A stretch of 49,862 nt of DNA from Chitinophagaceae bacterium (lineage in GTDB: Bacteria; Bacteroidota; Bacteroidia; Chitinophagales; Chitinophagaceae): the NCBI GenBank assembly GCA_947372235.1, contig CANBSW010000010.1, forward strand, positions 1 to 49,862. Reading direction: 5' to 3'. The notes below the pieces were generated by a model that was given only the letters and a program-made list of their open reading frames with translations, ran no database searches and was not told the origin of the DNA. The position numbers and the translations under genes were made by a program. Of this stretch, positions 25,713 through 35,643 are shown piece after piece. Position 1 is the stretch's first letter. Each line of letters opens with the position of its first letter.

Positions 25713-28544
25713 CTACTTACTCACCTCCACACCTCTGATCACCACTGGTCCAAACAATCCGGCTTCCTTCGGCAACCATTTAGCCGCCGTAAAAATACCA
25801 TCGGCACCGCGGTTCTGTGGTAAGCGTGAAGGGAAGTTGGTGTTATAGAATTTCTTCCAAACCACGCCTCTTCTTTCCAGATCGGCAATACGGTTTGGCA
25901 TACCATTGGTAATTTTCAGTTCAAGTAAATTATCTTCTTTAAACTGACTGGCAGGAATATTTACTTTATAAGATGGTCCAATCAATGTTGTGATCTTCTT
26001 ACCATTCAAAATCACTTCAGCCGATTCCTGAACAGCACCGAGATCAAGCGAATAAGATGCTGAAGCAAAAGAGGGTTTTGCAAAATGAATACTATATTGA
26101 GCAGTACCGCTAAAATTTTTCACATCATCGCCAGGTAAATCTGTCCATGAGCCTAATGTTGAAATTTCTTTTATAGCAGGTAATACCGGGCCTCCTTCGA
26201 GGAAACTGAGCTTCCAGTTACCTTTGATCTCCTGCTGTTGATTTGTTTCAGCCGCATATGCATAAGCAGTTCCGGCTTGCGCTGTTGTTGCTGTTTGCAG
26301 AATACAACTTGCACCCGGTTCTAACTGCAGCAATACTTCAACACCATTGTTTTCTTTTCTTGTTTTTGCAACACCTGCCTGCAATGTCATGGGATCGAAC
26401 AGAAAAATATTTTTTTCTGCGATCTGTAATGACACCCATTCCTTTACGGCTGTTTTGCCGGGATTGGAAATAAAATAATAATGCCCATTTGCATAACTGC
26501 GTCTTGCAAATTGTAAACCCTTATCAACCATGGTTTCGCGGTTGGTTTTGGCCTGGGTTAATAGTTGCTCCAGATCATCCCCCACTAAAAAAGAACCTTT
26601 GCCAAGTGTTGCTTTTTTTACTGATGTATTTTCAACCAAAGTAAATTGTAATCCATCGATCAATTGCAGCATTTCTTTTTGTCTTTTTTCAAGATCTGCC
26701 ATTCCCGGAACATCTATGGGAAGATGTTTATAGAAAATAATATTTGCTCCCTGTTCTGCGGATTGTTTTAATTTTTTGAGCGTTTCCAATGGCATGTATT
26801 TCACATCGGTTAACACAATGGTTTTATAATTCACTCCACCGGTTTGCAAAGCGGTTCCATTGTTTTTTATGCCAATAATCTGCTTGTCTGAGATCAGGTC
26901 AAACGCGTAGCCTTGTTTCAACAACCATTCTGCACTTGATTTGAATACGGTTCTTTCGAACCCTTCCATGCCATCAAAATGCAATAAAAGATCACGACCG
27001 GGTTCTGCAATTCTATCATTGAAAGGAAAATACAATAACACATCATTATCCGGTTTCCCTTTCTGTAAAAAACTTTGACATCTGGCTACATAATTATTGA
27101 GTGTAGAAAAATCTTTCCAGAATGGATTGGCCGGAGTAAAATGAACAGCTGCATAAAACAACCATCCCGGCCATGGTTCATTTTGCGGTGAATAATTGGT
27201 GCCATGCCAGAATACGTGGTTCACCCCTCCTACAAAATATTTATCAACCGTTTGTTTTACATCACCCAATGAAGATTGAAAGTGCTCGTTCAACCAGGTA
27301 GCTGTTTCTGAAGAAGCCAGAGGCTTACCCATAACATGCGCTGTTGATGTTGCGAATTTGAAACGAAGGATATCAGCACCTTCTGTTTCCGGGATATCTA
27401 CCACTGCATACAGATCTAAAATATTGGCAGGAGATCCATGCGATTGGTTTCGCACCATTTTATTTTTGGTCGTAGCCCAGTGCTGCCAAGGTTTTGTAAA
27501 ATTATCAAGCAATAAATCAGAAATGGTTTGACGGTAATCTGTCAATACTCTTTTACCTGTTTCAGAACTATCTCTTCCAAACAATTGCGGAATGTATTTT
27601 TTCAGATCGTAGCCCCTTCTCAACTGAAACTCATGCAAAAATTCAGGAGTCCAGTTACTTTGTCCTCGTGCATCATCCACTTCATAACTATCATTAAAGA
27701 ATGAACGGATCCCGCTAATATCTTTTCCTCTAAATGCACTATCAAAACGATTCAAATAATGTTTTAATGCTACAGCATTAAAGTGATCGATCACATCGCC
27801 TTCTCCACCCGGTGCTGCGCGTTCAACCATTTTGCCATGGAAGCCTATGAACAATGCGTAAATTTTCCAGTTGCCGGAAGGCGCTGTCCAGTTTAATTTA
27901 CCGCCTGCATCTACTTTTGAGGTAAGATCGATCACTTCACTTTTATCCCCATATGCAATTACTGTGTTCGGCTTCAATGTCATCTCAAATCTTACCTGAT
28001 CAAATGCATAAGCCTGTAAATTTTTATTGGTAGCGATTGGATAAGATAATTTTGCAAGATCCACCTGCATCTTACTTTCAGACCTGTATAAAGGCTGTTG
28101 TACAAAACTGATCGTTTCTTTCAATTGTTCCCCTTCTTTTAGTGAATAGGTTTTCACATTCACATTCTTACATGCATCTGTTGGTGTAACCCATGGCCCG
28201 CCAAAGGGCCAGCCGGTTGCATTTGCGAGATCAATCCCAAGTCCCAAACGTTTCCCTTCACTTAATGTATGTTGTAACATTTCCATCCATTTGGGAGAAA
28301 GAAAATCAATGAATTCACTTTCATGCCCTTTCACTCCATAGATTGGTGTGATCTCCAAACCACCTAAACCTGCGGCCTGGTATTTTTGCATGGCAGCAGT
28401 AAGGTTTACTTTATCAACTGCACTTCCTTCCCACCACCATCTTGTCCAGGGTTTCATAGTTTGTGAGATGGTTGGCCATTGTTGTGCATTTGTATGGATT
28501 ACACCCAACACCAAAAAACTGATCAGACTAATTTTTCTTAACAT
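25713..28544 (-). CDS. GH106 alpha-L-rhamnosidase
   Basis: The 943-residue protein has a signal peptide ending IHTNAQ. GH106 landmarks are clear: PWTRWWWEGSAVDKVNL at the start, AAGLGGLEITPIYGVKG, LGLGIDLANATGWPFGGPWV, IRSFFNDSYEVDDARGQSNW with an acidic candidate catalytic region, and GGVNHVFWHGTNYSP. The C-terminus is a beta-sandwich (LITNGM-type block, RRGVVWKKFYNTNFPSRLPQ). The family releases terminal alpha-L-rhamnose with inversion of configuration and calcium dependence. In this locus it supplies rhamnose to the rha genes upstream. It is flanked by hairpin repeats on both sides, so its transcript limits are uncertain. Confidence 0.95.
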   Translation of the reverse strand: MLRKISLISFLVLGVIHTNAQQWPTISQTMKPWTRWWWEGSAVDKVNLTAAMQKYQAAGLGGLEITPIYGVKGHESEFIDFLSPKWMEMLQHTLSEGKRLGLGIDLANATGWPFGGPWVTPTDACKNVNVKTYSLKEGEQLKETISFVQQPLYRSESKMQVDLAKLSYPIATNKNLQAYAFDQVRFEMTLKPNTVIAYGDKSEVIDLTSKVDAGGKLNWTAPSGNWKIYALFIGFHGKMVERAAPGGEGDVIDHFNAVALKHYLNRFDSAFRGKDISGIRSFFNDSYEVDDARGQSNWTPEFLHEFQLRRGYDLKKYIPQLFGRDSSETGKRVLTDYRQTISDLLLDNFTKPWQHWATTKNKMVRNQSHGSPANILDLYAVVDIPETEGADILRFKFATSTAHVMGKPLASSETATWLNEHFQSSLGDVKQTVDKYFVGGVNHVFWHGTNYSPQNEPWPGWLFYAAVHFTPANPFWKDFSTLNNYVARCQSFLQKGKPDNDVLLYFPFNDRIAEPGRDLLLHFDGMEGFERTVFKSSAEWLLKQGYAFDLISDKQIIGIKNNGTALQTGGVNYKTIVLTDVKYMPLETLKKLKQSAEQGANIIFYKHLPIDVPGMADLEKRQKEMLQLIDGLQFTLVENTSVKKATLGKGSFLVGDDLEQLLTQAKTNRETMVDKGLQFARRSYANGHYYFISNPGKTAVKEWVSLQIAEKNIFLFDPMTLQAGVAKTRKENNGVEVLLQLEPGASCILQTATTAQAGTAYAYAAETNQQQEIKGNWKLSFLEGGPVLPAIKEISTLGSWTDLPGDDVKNFSGTAQYSIHFAKPSFASASYSLDLGAVQESAEVILNGKKITTLIGPSYKVNIPASQFKEDNLLELKITNGMPNRIADLERRGVVWKKFYNTNFPSRLPQNRGADGIFTAAKWLPKEAGLFGPVVIRGVEVSK

Positions 28545-28591
28545 TTGCTACGTGATTTTATTAAAATATTACATGTTGCTCAATTGAAAAC

Positions 28592-28701
28592 ACTCTGTGG
28601 AACTCGGTGTACTCTGTATCTCTGTGTTGAAAAAAAATCCTCTTCATTTCGAAATATTATTTCTTCAACACAGAGATACCGAGTTTAGGAGTTTCACAGA
28701 G
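28592..28701. repeat. Long imperfect inverted repeat (ACACAGAGAT family)
   Basis: The left arm 28592-28631 and right arm 28664-28701 (core TTCAACACAGAGATACCGAG) pair imperfectly around a 32-base loop. It occupies half of the 28545-28767 gap. The rest is AT-rich and shows no gene. Confidence 0.7.
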
Positions 28702-28767
28702 AAACTCTATCATTTCAATATAGTTTAATAGCTCAACACCTTAAAATATTACTCATTTACATTGTAA

Positions 28768-30138
28768 TTATTTATATCGTTTCAACCATTCCTCCGGAAC
28801 CGGAATGATACAAATATTCATCGACTTATTATCAGCAGATAACATGGCTGATTGTATCTCTATCTTTTTACTATCCGCGCTAAATGTGGGATGCGGATGA
28901 TCGGATGCTGTTTCTTTGTGACCCGCAGATAACAATATCATTTCTCTAGTTTTACGATCGATCAGATAAACATTCCTTTTAAAATCATCACCAACAGCCC
29001 AACGTCCATCGGGAGAACCATTCACATGCCAGAGTCCACTGCCTTCGGGTGTTTGACCAGCGATTACCATTTCTCTTGTTCGCAAATTCACTATTCCTAA
29101 GCCAGTTGGTTTTTCTCTTGTTCCTGATGGGCCCCATGCGGCTTCCTGTCCCGGATTAGCACCACTTACAGGTGTTCCAGGTGCTGCCACTGTATTGGTT
29201 CCAGGAATTTTTCTGTGTCCCATAATGGCAATGGCCACTTCATCTTTTGTGATCACAGCTTCATGCGTTACCCATTCATATTCAGATTCAGGATACAATG
29301 GACGCAATCCTGTTCCATCTGCATTTACGATCCATGTTCTTTGTGGTGATTTTCCGCCGGTTTCCCAGCAGAAAATAATTTCTCCGGGTACCCATGGATT
29401 GGTTTGCACATGCCCGATCTGAAATGGTACTGATACAATGTATTTGATCTCGCCAGTTTTAATATGCATACTCATCAAACCTGCCGGGCCGGCTCCCATA
29501 TTTCTAGGGCCAAATGTGTTTTCTATTTTTGCACCTGCAGCCATATGTTTAGCTGCTTCTGTTTTACCTACTCTAAAATAAACAAGGTCTTCATTGGCAT
29601 CCAGTGCCATATCGCTGCCTGCTCCCATTTCTGCGGGTATGGTTCCGCAAATTCTTTGATAGTTTGAAGCTGGTTGCATTTTACCCGCTTTACTATCTAC
29701 AAAAACTTTTGCGAGATCCACTTCTACAATCTGCATGGCCATTTCACGTCTTCTGGAAGTATCGGTAGATGCGTTGCGCATAAAATACAGTTTCATAGAT
29801 TTTCTGGCAACACATAACATACCTGAATATCCTCCTTCTGTAACCTGAACAATATCACCGTTTTTTTCATTTACTGCCAATGCTTCATTTCTTGCACGGT
29901 TAGAGCGGAAGATGAGCCACTCTGCATCGGCGGTCCATTGAGGATGTGTTTGATAAATTTTTGAATCGCCAACGGGAGTGCTTGTTAAAAAACTAAGCAT
30001 GGTTCCGGTAATGGGGTCTTTCACCACTTTACTTTCAGATGGGAAACGTTTTCCGATTTGTGCATTTGCAACCGTAAATAAAACATTTATTGCAAGGAAC
30101 AGCAACATTAGAATTGATCTGGTATTATTTTTTTTCAT
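28768..30138 (-). CDS. PL22-like oligogalacturonate lyase family protein (canonical metal-site copy)
   Basis: ATG at 30136-30138 gives a signal peptide (MKKNNTRSILMLLFLAINVLF) and a 456-residue product. The rest is a seven-bladed propeller with TolB/Ogl-type blades (HPQWTADAEWLIFRSNR, FCWETGGKSPQRTWIVNADG). Compared with enterobacterial oligogalacturonate lyase from memory, His371 (LWHVNGSPDGRWAVGDD) and the His414-Pro-His416 motif (SDHPHPTFSAD) match the known metal ligands; the usual Gln three residues before the HPH motif is not evident. Oligogalacturonate lyases split short galacturonides by beta-elimination. Unlike the cytoplasmic enterobacterial enzyme, this one carries an export signal. 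It lies 34 bases downstream of a GH2 gene and is probably co-transcribed with it. Confidence 0.8.
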   Translation of the reverse strand: MKKNNTRSILMLLFLAINVLFTVANAQIGKRFPSESKVVKDPITGTMLSFLTSTPVGDSKIYQTHPQWTADAEWLIFRSNRARNEALAVNEKNGDIVQVTEGGYSGMLCVARKSMKLYFMRNASTDTSRRREMAMQIVEVDLAKVFVDSKAGKMQPASNYQRICGTIPAEMGAGSDMALDANEDLVYFRVGKTEAAKHMAAGAKIENTFGPRNMGAGPAGLMSMHIKTGEIKYIVSVPFQIGHVQTNPWVPGEIIFCWETGGKSPQRTWIVNADGTGLRPLYPESEYEWVTHEAVITKDEVAIAIMGHRKIPGTNTVAAPGTPVSGANPGQEAAWGPSGTREKPTGLGIVNLRTREMVIAGQTPEGSGLWHVNGSPDGRWAVGDDFKRNVYLIDRKTREMILLSAGHKETASDHPHPTFSADSKKIEIQSAMLSADNKSMNICIIPVPEEWLKRYK

Positions 30139-30172
30139 GGTTCTTTTACAATTTTCGATCAATTATTTTATT

Positions 30173-32869
30173 TTAATTAATAACCCTTATTAATTCCTGT
30201 GGCATACTAACCGATAATCCTCCAATTATTTCTACCCTTTTCGATTCTATTTTTATACTCGCACCTGTTAATCCTTTTCTTGAAGCTGAAACCGTAATGG
30301 TTCCCGGTGTTTGTGTTGATCTAATGGCTACACGGTTGATCCCACATTCTGTATCGAGAAATAAATTATTGGTGGTATTGAGTTTTGCTGCATTAAACCC
30401 ACCGCGCCAAACCACAGGCCCCGATACAGAAAAATCTACACGGTCTTCATCTGTTGGGCAACGTCTGCCTTTTGCGTCTACTACTTCCACATCAATAAAT
30501 GTAACATCACTCCCATCTGCCTGTAATCCCTGCGGACCATTGTGTACAGTTAGTTTGAGAGACTTTGGTTCACCGGCAGTTTCTATTTCCTGTTGCGCCA
30601 CAATCTTTCCATTTTTTGTTGCAACTGCTTTGATCGTTCCCGGCACAAATGCAATATTTGGGAATGCATAAATAAATCCGGTGTTCACACCTGGCGAGAG
30701 TTCTGCTCCGGGTACTTTTTCATAGGTATCTACAAAATCATAAGACTTATTTTGTATTCCGATTGATTTTCCATTCAGAAATAATTCTACTTTATCACAG
30801 TGTGATGCCGCTACGTACATAGTTTTTTTTGTATTGGCAGGATAATTCCAATGACCGATGATATGCAAATCCGGTTGTTCATTCTGCATAACACGCGAAA
30901 CATAGAATAATGATTTGGGTAGTCTCACTCCATCCACTTTTCCACTCACACGTAATACATAACTTCCCTGCTGTCGGCCATCTGCATTTTCATCAGTAAA
31001 ATAAATAGAGCCGTAGGCCGACCATTTTGAATGAGCCGGATCTTTATTATCAATTCTGTTGGAAACATAACTGTTGTAACGGGCAGCAGCAGCCAGACAG
31101 AAAGTCTCAGAGTTCCAATGCCAGGTATCCAGGGGCCTGCCACCAACACTACCAACTTTAGGTTTGAAACCAAAATGAGGCGGAGAGTAATCATCCCAAA
31201 CATTTCTTCCGGCTTCGTCACGGAAATCTTCTGTTTCTATCAGTGGTGCTTTATCGCGACGTAAGATACTATAGCCGCGAAAGATATCATCGCCAGCGAC
31301 CTTATCTGTTTTTGGATCCTGCCCAATCATCACACCAAAAAATTCGGACATAGGTGTTAATGCTTTATTGGCATCAGACTGGTCGTTATCACGACTACCC
31401 ATTACACGACCACCAAATGGATCCAGTTCTTTTCGCAGTGCCACCATCTGTGTCATTTGTTCAGGTGTAACAATGGTATTACCTGCTTCCCAAAAAAGAA
31501 TGCTTGGATTATTTCGGAATGAGATCATAGCCGCTTTCATTACTTCCACACGTTGCTCCCATTGACGGCCGGTTACTAATTTTTCTTTATCGCCTGCCGG
31601 ACAAACTTCAACAATCCCATATTTATCACAAGCTTCCACGTCCACTCTTTGCGGTGCCACATGCATCCACCGCATATAATTCCCATTGCTTTCTTTCAAC
31701 ATGGATAAGGTATAATCATGCATCCAATTGGGATATGCGCCACCCAAGCCTGCCCAGTCATTGGCAGAACGTTGCGCATAGCCGGTTAACCAAACAAATT
31801 TTCCATTTAGCCAAACACCGCCCGTTCCAACACCACCTTTGAATTCTGTTTTACGGAAGCCAGTTTTTGTATCCACCACATCTACCACTTTTCCATTCAC
31901 ACTGAGAATAGAATATACATGATATAAATTCGGATCCTTCACATCCCAAAAACGAGCATCATTTAATGTACCTGAAGCTGTAAAAAGCTCTGATTGTCCC
32001 GCAACAAGGTCTGATGTATTGCCTTCCAGTTTTGCACGTATAACTCCTTTGTCATCGACCACCATTGCAGATAAAGTTATCGAAGCATAATCTCCGGTTT
32101 CATTCATCACTTCAGATTCTACTTTTATTTCGGCTGATTTTTTCTTCAGATCAATCGATTCAGGATAAACATAAACACCCGTAGTTTTTAAATTTTCATA
32201 CAACGGAAGCGTTTGATATATTTTACCTGTAACAATCAAATTAGCATTGCGGTTGAGCCCGCCAAAATTGGGATTGAAATCTTTTGAATTCCATTGAAAC
32301 GTAGTTTCTGTTCCTTCTTCTTTATAACCGGGGCTGTTATCTACTTTCACGGAAAGCACATTATCTTTTCCTCCATACTTTACAAATTTGGAAATATCAA
32401 ATCCAACTGCCGTAACACCGTTCTCGTATTTTCCGATGGGCTGTCCATTGAGAAAAAATCTTCCTGCCTGACGCATTCCATCAAACTGTAAAAATATTTT
32501 ATTGCCATTGGCAGATGCCGGTAAACTAAAATGTTTGCGATACCATCCAATGCCAAACATCTTCTCGCTTTGGTCTCCACCTCCATGGCTGATGTAGGCT
32601 CGATAAGTATCAGTTTCATTCCAGGTATGCGGTAAACTTACACTGGCCCATGCCACATCATTAAAATCTATTTGATCAGCTCCGGTTGAATCACCAAATA
32701 CAAATTTCCATCCTGCATTAAAATTATAAGTCTGGCGAGGCGAAACAGGTGCCTGAAATATTTCTACTTTGCCTTCCAATCCAGCACCTTCAATTTTTCT
32801 AAATGCATATAACCCGCTTATCAATAAAAGCAAGACCATTAAAAATATCAATCGTGATTTAGTATGCAT
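30173..32869 (-). CDS. GH2-family protein with atypical acid/base motif (copy 2)
   Basis: ATG at 32867-32869 (MHTKSRLIFLMVLLLLISGLYAF) gives a good signal peptide and an 898-residue product. The domains are a sugar-binding jelly roll (LPHTWNETDTY, GIGWYRKHFSLP, FLNGQPIGKYENG), an immunoglobulin-like domain, a TIM barrel (SNGNYMRWMHVAPQ), then DUF4982/Ig-like modules (MYVAASHCDKVELFLNGKSIG; LTVHNGPQGLQADGSDVTFI). At the acid/base position typical GH2 enzymes read W..GNE, but this protein reads FWEAGNT (Glu461, Asn464, Thr465). The nucleophile region APLIETEDF (Glu545/Glu547) is present. It may be a subfamily with a shifted or absent acid. It lies 23 bases after GH105 and 34 bases before the PL22-like gene, forming one operon. 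Confidence 0.86.
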   Translation of the reverse strand: MHTKSRLIFLMVLLLLISGLYAFRKIEGAGLEGKVEIFQAPVSPRQTYNFNAGWKFVFGDSTGADQIDFNDVAWASVSLPHTWNETDTYRAYISHGGGDQSEKMFGIGWYRKHFSLPASANGNKIFLQFDGMRQAGRFFLNGQPIGKYENGVTAVGFDISKFVKYGGKDNVLSVKVDNSPGYKEEGTETTFQWNSKDFNPNFGGLNRNANLIVTGKIYQTLPLYENLKTTGVYVYPESIDLKKKSAEIKVESEVMNETGDYASITLSAMVVDDKGVIRAKLEGNTSDLVAGQSELFTASGTLNDARFWDVKDPNLYHVYSILSVNGKVVDVVDTKTGFRKTEFKGGVGTGGVWLNGKFVWLTGYAQRSANDWAGLGGAYPNWMHDYTLSMLKESNGNYMRWMHVAPQRVDVEACDKYGIVEVCPAGDKEKLVTGRQWEQRVEVMKAAMISFRNNPSILFWEAGNTIVTPEQMTQMVALRKELDPFGGRVMGSRDNDQSDANKALTPMSEFFGVMIGQDPKTDKVAGDDIFRGYSILRRDKAPLIETEDFRDEAGRNVWDDYSPPHFGFKPKVGSVGGRPLDTWHWNSETFCLAAAARYNSYVSNRIDNKDPAHSKWSAYGSIYFTDENADGRQQGSYVLRVSGKVDGVRLPKSLFYVSRVMQNEQPDLHIIGHWNYPANTKKTMYVAASHCDKVELFLNGKSIGIQNKSYDFVDTYEKVPGAELSPGVNTGFIYAFPNIAFVPGTIKAVATKNGKIVAQQEIETAGEPKSLKLTVHNGPQGLQADGSDVTFIDVEVVDAKGRRCPTDEDRVDFSVSGPVVWRGGFNAAKLNTTNNLFLDTECGINRVAIRSTQTPGTITVSASRKGLTGASIKIESKRVEIIGGLSVSMPQELIRVIN

Positions 32870-32892
32870 GGTATAATTCAGGAAAGTCATTC

Positions 32893-34257
32893 TTAATTTT
32901 TAGATTTCAACTGAAGCGAACTATCATTTATTTCAAATGAAAAATTCTTTAAAAGAGTAAGTACTTCCGCACCGGCAAGTATTACCGGACCATAACTATG
33001 TGCAGCAAAAACATTTACCGGACGATAATAATAGAATGCAGGATCAAATGCCATACCTGTTCCCACACAGGTTCCTTCTACCTGTCCTTTGCTGTTTACT
33101 TTGGTGCTAACTGCATTCCATCCAAGCAAACACATGGGTGCATAGGCTTTTGCATCAATCCAACCTTTGTTAACCGCATGGGCAATGCTGTAAGTATAAA
33201 TTGCTGTAGCAGAAGTTTCCAAATAAGAATCGGGTTTATCCAGTAACTGGTGCCAGAAACCTTCGCCTGATTGAAAAGAAGCCAGGCCCTTCACATGCGC
33301 ATTCAATTGTTCAATAATAGCTTTTCTGCCGGGATGGTTTTCAGGTAGTACATCCAGTAACTCTACCATGGTTAGCACGGCCCATCCATTGGCACGAGCC
33401 CAGTGAAACTCCGGATGCACCGACATTTCTTCTACCCAACCATGCATATAAATACCTAGCTCTTTGTTGAACATTCTTTTTGAGAACTGAAGCACCTGTT
33501 TTACAGCATCATCATAATATCTTGTATCACCGGTTAACTTTCCCATTTGTGCAATTGCCGGAACGCCCATGAACAAATCATCTAACCATAGGGTATTTTT
33601 TTGTGGGCGATTTCTTGCAAGTGTTCCATCTGCTAAGCGATACTCTTTTTTGGTGATGTACTCAATCAGATGATTGACCAATACCCGAAGATTAGGATCA
33701 TCCTTCACCCGCAACGTTTTAATCATAGCAGCGCAAACCGCACCACCATCATCCAATGCATGTGGTGCCACCGGCTGACGTAATGGATTGGATGATTTGG
33801 GATATTTCTCATACAATGCTTTGAAAGCAGGATAGGCATCTGCAATAAAATGAACACGTTCTTTTGTATAATGAGTGTAAGATGTATCACCCGTTGCTTC
33901 TCCTGCCAATAACATGGCAGAATAAGTTACACCCCACTCATACGCGGTTAAACGATAATCGCCGGGTTTAACAATGGTATTGGTATCTGCATTGGCAGCG
34001 CTAACCACTTCCATTGTACGTTTGTTTACGAATTGTGCGGGGGTTACTGCATCGAGATAATTGAAAACACGTTTCAAAGTGCTCTTTACAATATCAACCT
34101 GCGGAATGCCATACGGAATTTTATAATCAGGTTGTAGTAAATGTAAAGGCGTTGTTACATCATTGATCTTTGTTTGTGCAAATGATACTGTGGTAACACA
34201 AACAGATAAACTGAAACAAAGAATCAGTCTGGTATTGTTTTTAACAGGCATCTTCAT
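32893..34257 (-). CDS. GH105 unsaturated glucuronyl/galacturonyl hydrolase (copy 2)
   Basis: The 454-residue protein has a signal peptide ending VSFAQ. It has the GH105 (alpha/alpha)6 barrel: PHALDDGGAVCAAM (165-178), TLWLDDLFMGVPAIAQMG (222-239, catalytic-type Asp226/Asp227), HWARANGWAVLTMVELLDVLP (about 283-303), and EGFWHQLLDKPDSYLETSAT. It is about 75 residues longer than copy 1, with an N-terminal extension before the barrel, so the two copies are not recent duplicates and probably differ in the linkage they accept. It removes unsaturated uronic acid from lyase products. It is the first gene of the GH105-GH2-PL22-like run, following the hairpin at 34280-34341. Confidence 0.9.
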   Translation of the reverse strand: MKMPVKNNTRLILCFSLSVCVTTVSFAQTKINDVTTPLHLLQPDYKIPYGIPQVDIVKSTLKRVFNYLDAVTPAQFVNKRTMEVVSAANADTNTIVKPGDYRLTAYEWGVTYSAMLLAGEATGDTSYTHYTKERVHFIADAYPAFKALYEKYPKSSNPLRQPVAPHALDDGGAVCAAMIKTLRVKDDPNLRVLVNHLIEYITKKEYRLADGTLARNRPQKNTLWLDDLFMGVPAIAQMGKLTGDTRYYDDAVKQVLQFSKRMFNKELGIYMHGWVEEMSVHPEFHWARANGWAVLTMVELLDVLPENHPGRKAIIEQLNAHVKGLASFQSGEGFWHQLLDKPDSYLETSATAIYTYSIAHAVNKGWIDAKAYAPMCLLGWNAVSTKVNSKGQVEGTCVGTGMAFDPAFYYYRPVNVFAAHSYGPVILAGAEVLTLLKNFSFEINDSSLQLKSKN

Positions 34258-34279
34258 AATAATAAATTCAGGGTTTCAA

Positions 34280-34341
34280 TAAGAGGATAAGAGAAAAAGA
34301 GGGTAGCAAGAGCCTAACTCTTTTTCTCTTGTCCTTCTCTT
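34280..34341. repeat. Long imperfect hairpin between PL22 and GH105
   Basis: AAGAGAAAAAGAG (34289-34301) faces CTCTTTTTCTCTT (34318-34330), with outer AAGAG/CTCTT pairing and a loop around GGTAGCAAGAGCC. It could stop or attenuate transcripts from the PL22 gene, or be another intergenic repeat. No long T-run follows. Confidence 0.6.
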
Positions 34342-34394
34342 ACTGAAAGCATTAGCGATTAATTTTAATAGCGTACTTGTATATTTTATTGATT

Positions 34395-35642
34395 TTATTT
34401 TTTTGTTTCTACCGCATATACACCTTCCACCCCTTCAAAATTGGCACGGAAAATTACCCATTTTGCATCCGGACTAAAATGCACATTCGGTTCCAGCTTG
34501 TATTTATGGTATTTCATGTTCACCAGTTTCTCAGTTTCAAATGCATCCCCTTTAGGTGTAAATAAATTGATCCATTGCCCATCTTTTGCTTTGGCAACGG
34601 CTCCGGGATCGCCGCCATCTCCCGCAAATATTTTCTCATCAGATGATGATGTATAATGAACAGACCAGTCGTTCCGCTGCACTTTGTATTTGATCTCATT
34701 TCCTGTTTTCACATCAGTACCGGCAACAAAAAATGTTTCGCCTCGTGGTTGCTGCAAATCAAACCAGATCCTTTTTCCACTGGCACCTATCCACTCATGT
34801 CCTGCTATCTCCATATCCATTGTACGCTTATGCATGAGAGATACTTTTTTTGTATTAATATTAATCGTCCAGATCCTGTCTACTTTATGCCATGGGCCTT
34901 CGTGACAAAACATCAACAAATTAACATCAGTAGGAGAAAACTGTACGTGATTCAGCCATGCACTGTCTGTAAACAATTTGGTCAACTTGCCATTGGTAAT
35001 ATCAATCGTAAACAAAGTTTTGGGCAGTTTAGCTTCATAGATCCGGGTAAAGAAATCAGATTTGTTAGGATATTTTTTTAAGATCTCTGCTTCGGCATCA
35101 GTTGCTTTTGAGCCGGCCAGCAGTGTTCCGTCTGCATTCACCGTTGTTATGCTTGCTTTAAAATCTGCAGGGAAAGTAAATACAAATTTTTCTTTTTTGG
35201 TTTCCGCATTCACCGCAAACACACTGTCTTTGATCTGAAAGAAAATTTCTTTTGTTTTTGCACAAACAATCTCCCCGTTCATAGGGCGGTTATGATGCGT
35301 TAATTGCTCCACTTTCAGAGAATTAAGGTCAACCGTATAAATCTGTCTGTTCTTTGTATTAAAAGGAAGCACTTCCTGTTTTTTCATATCAGTAACAGTG
35401 CCGGGCTGTTCAAGACTACTGTTATAGAAAACCATTTTATTTCCAATGAATGGATTGTTGTGAAAATAGAAACTCACACTGCTGCCCTCCATGCGTGTTA
35501 GTTTTATGATCTTATGCCCGGTATTTTTATCGATCCATTCATCAGGCATTTTTTGTCCGCCTGTTTCCATTACCGGCTGTGCACTTACTTGAACACAGAT
35601 CACTAACACAATAAATGATAAGAACCACTTTAACTGGGGCAT
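34395..35642 (-). CDS. PL22 oligogalacturonate lyase-type protein (variant metal-site copy)
   Basis: The 415-residue protein has a signal peptide (MPQLKWFLSFIVLVICVQVSAQ). It matches oligogalacturonate lyase strongly: WIDKNTGHKIIKLT, LNHVQFSPTDVNLLMFCHEGPWH (229-252), IAGHEWIGASGKRIWFDL (279-296), WSVHYTSSSDEKIFAGDGG (His329) and LEPNVHFSPDAKWVIFRANFEG. At the position of the usual HPH metal motif it reads Glu384-Pro-Asn386, so ligands may differ or the enzyme may belong to another subfamily. The expected reaction is beta-elimination of digalacturonate and related short products. Upstream is a 228-base gap with a coding remnant and a TCCTG repeat pair. Confidence 0.87.
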   Translation of the reverse strand: MPQLKWFLSFIVLVICVQVSAQPVMETGGQKMPDEWIDKNTGHKIIKLTRMEGSSVSFYFHNNPFIGNKMVFYNSSLEQPGTVTDMKKQEVLPFNTKNRQIYTVDLNSLKVEQLTHHNRPMNGEIVCAKTKEIFFQIKDSVFAVNAETKKEKFVFTFPADFKASITTVNADGTLLAGSKATDAEAEILKKYPNKSDFFTRIYEAKLPKTLFTIDITNGKLTKLFTDSAWLNHVQFSPTDVNLLMFCHEGPWHKVDRIWTININTKKVSLMHKRTMDMEIAGHEWIGASGKRIWFDLQQPRGETFFVAGTDVKTGNEIKYKVQRNDWSVHYTSSSDEKIFAGDGGDPGAVAKAKDGQWINLFTPKGDAFETEKLVNMKYHKYKLEPNVHFSPDAKWVIFRANFEGVEGVYAVETKK

Positions 35643-35643
35643 A

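Noticed and set aside
34656..35081. Plus-strand frame of 141 codons inside the PL22 gene
   Set aside because: It is a shadow of the conserved propeller gene on the other strand; its composition is rich in Cys, His and Phe, as usual for such shadows.
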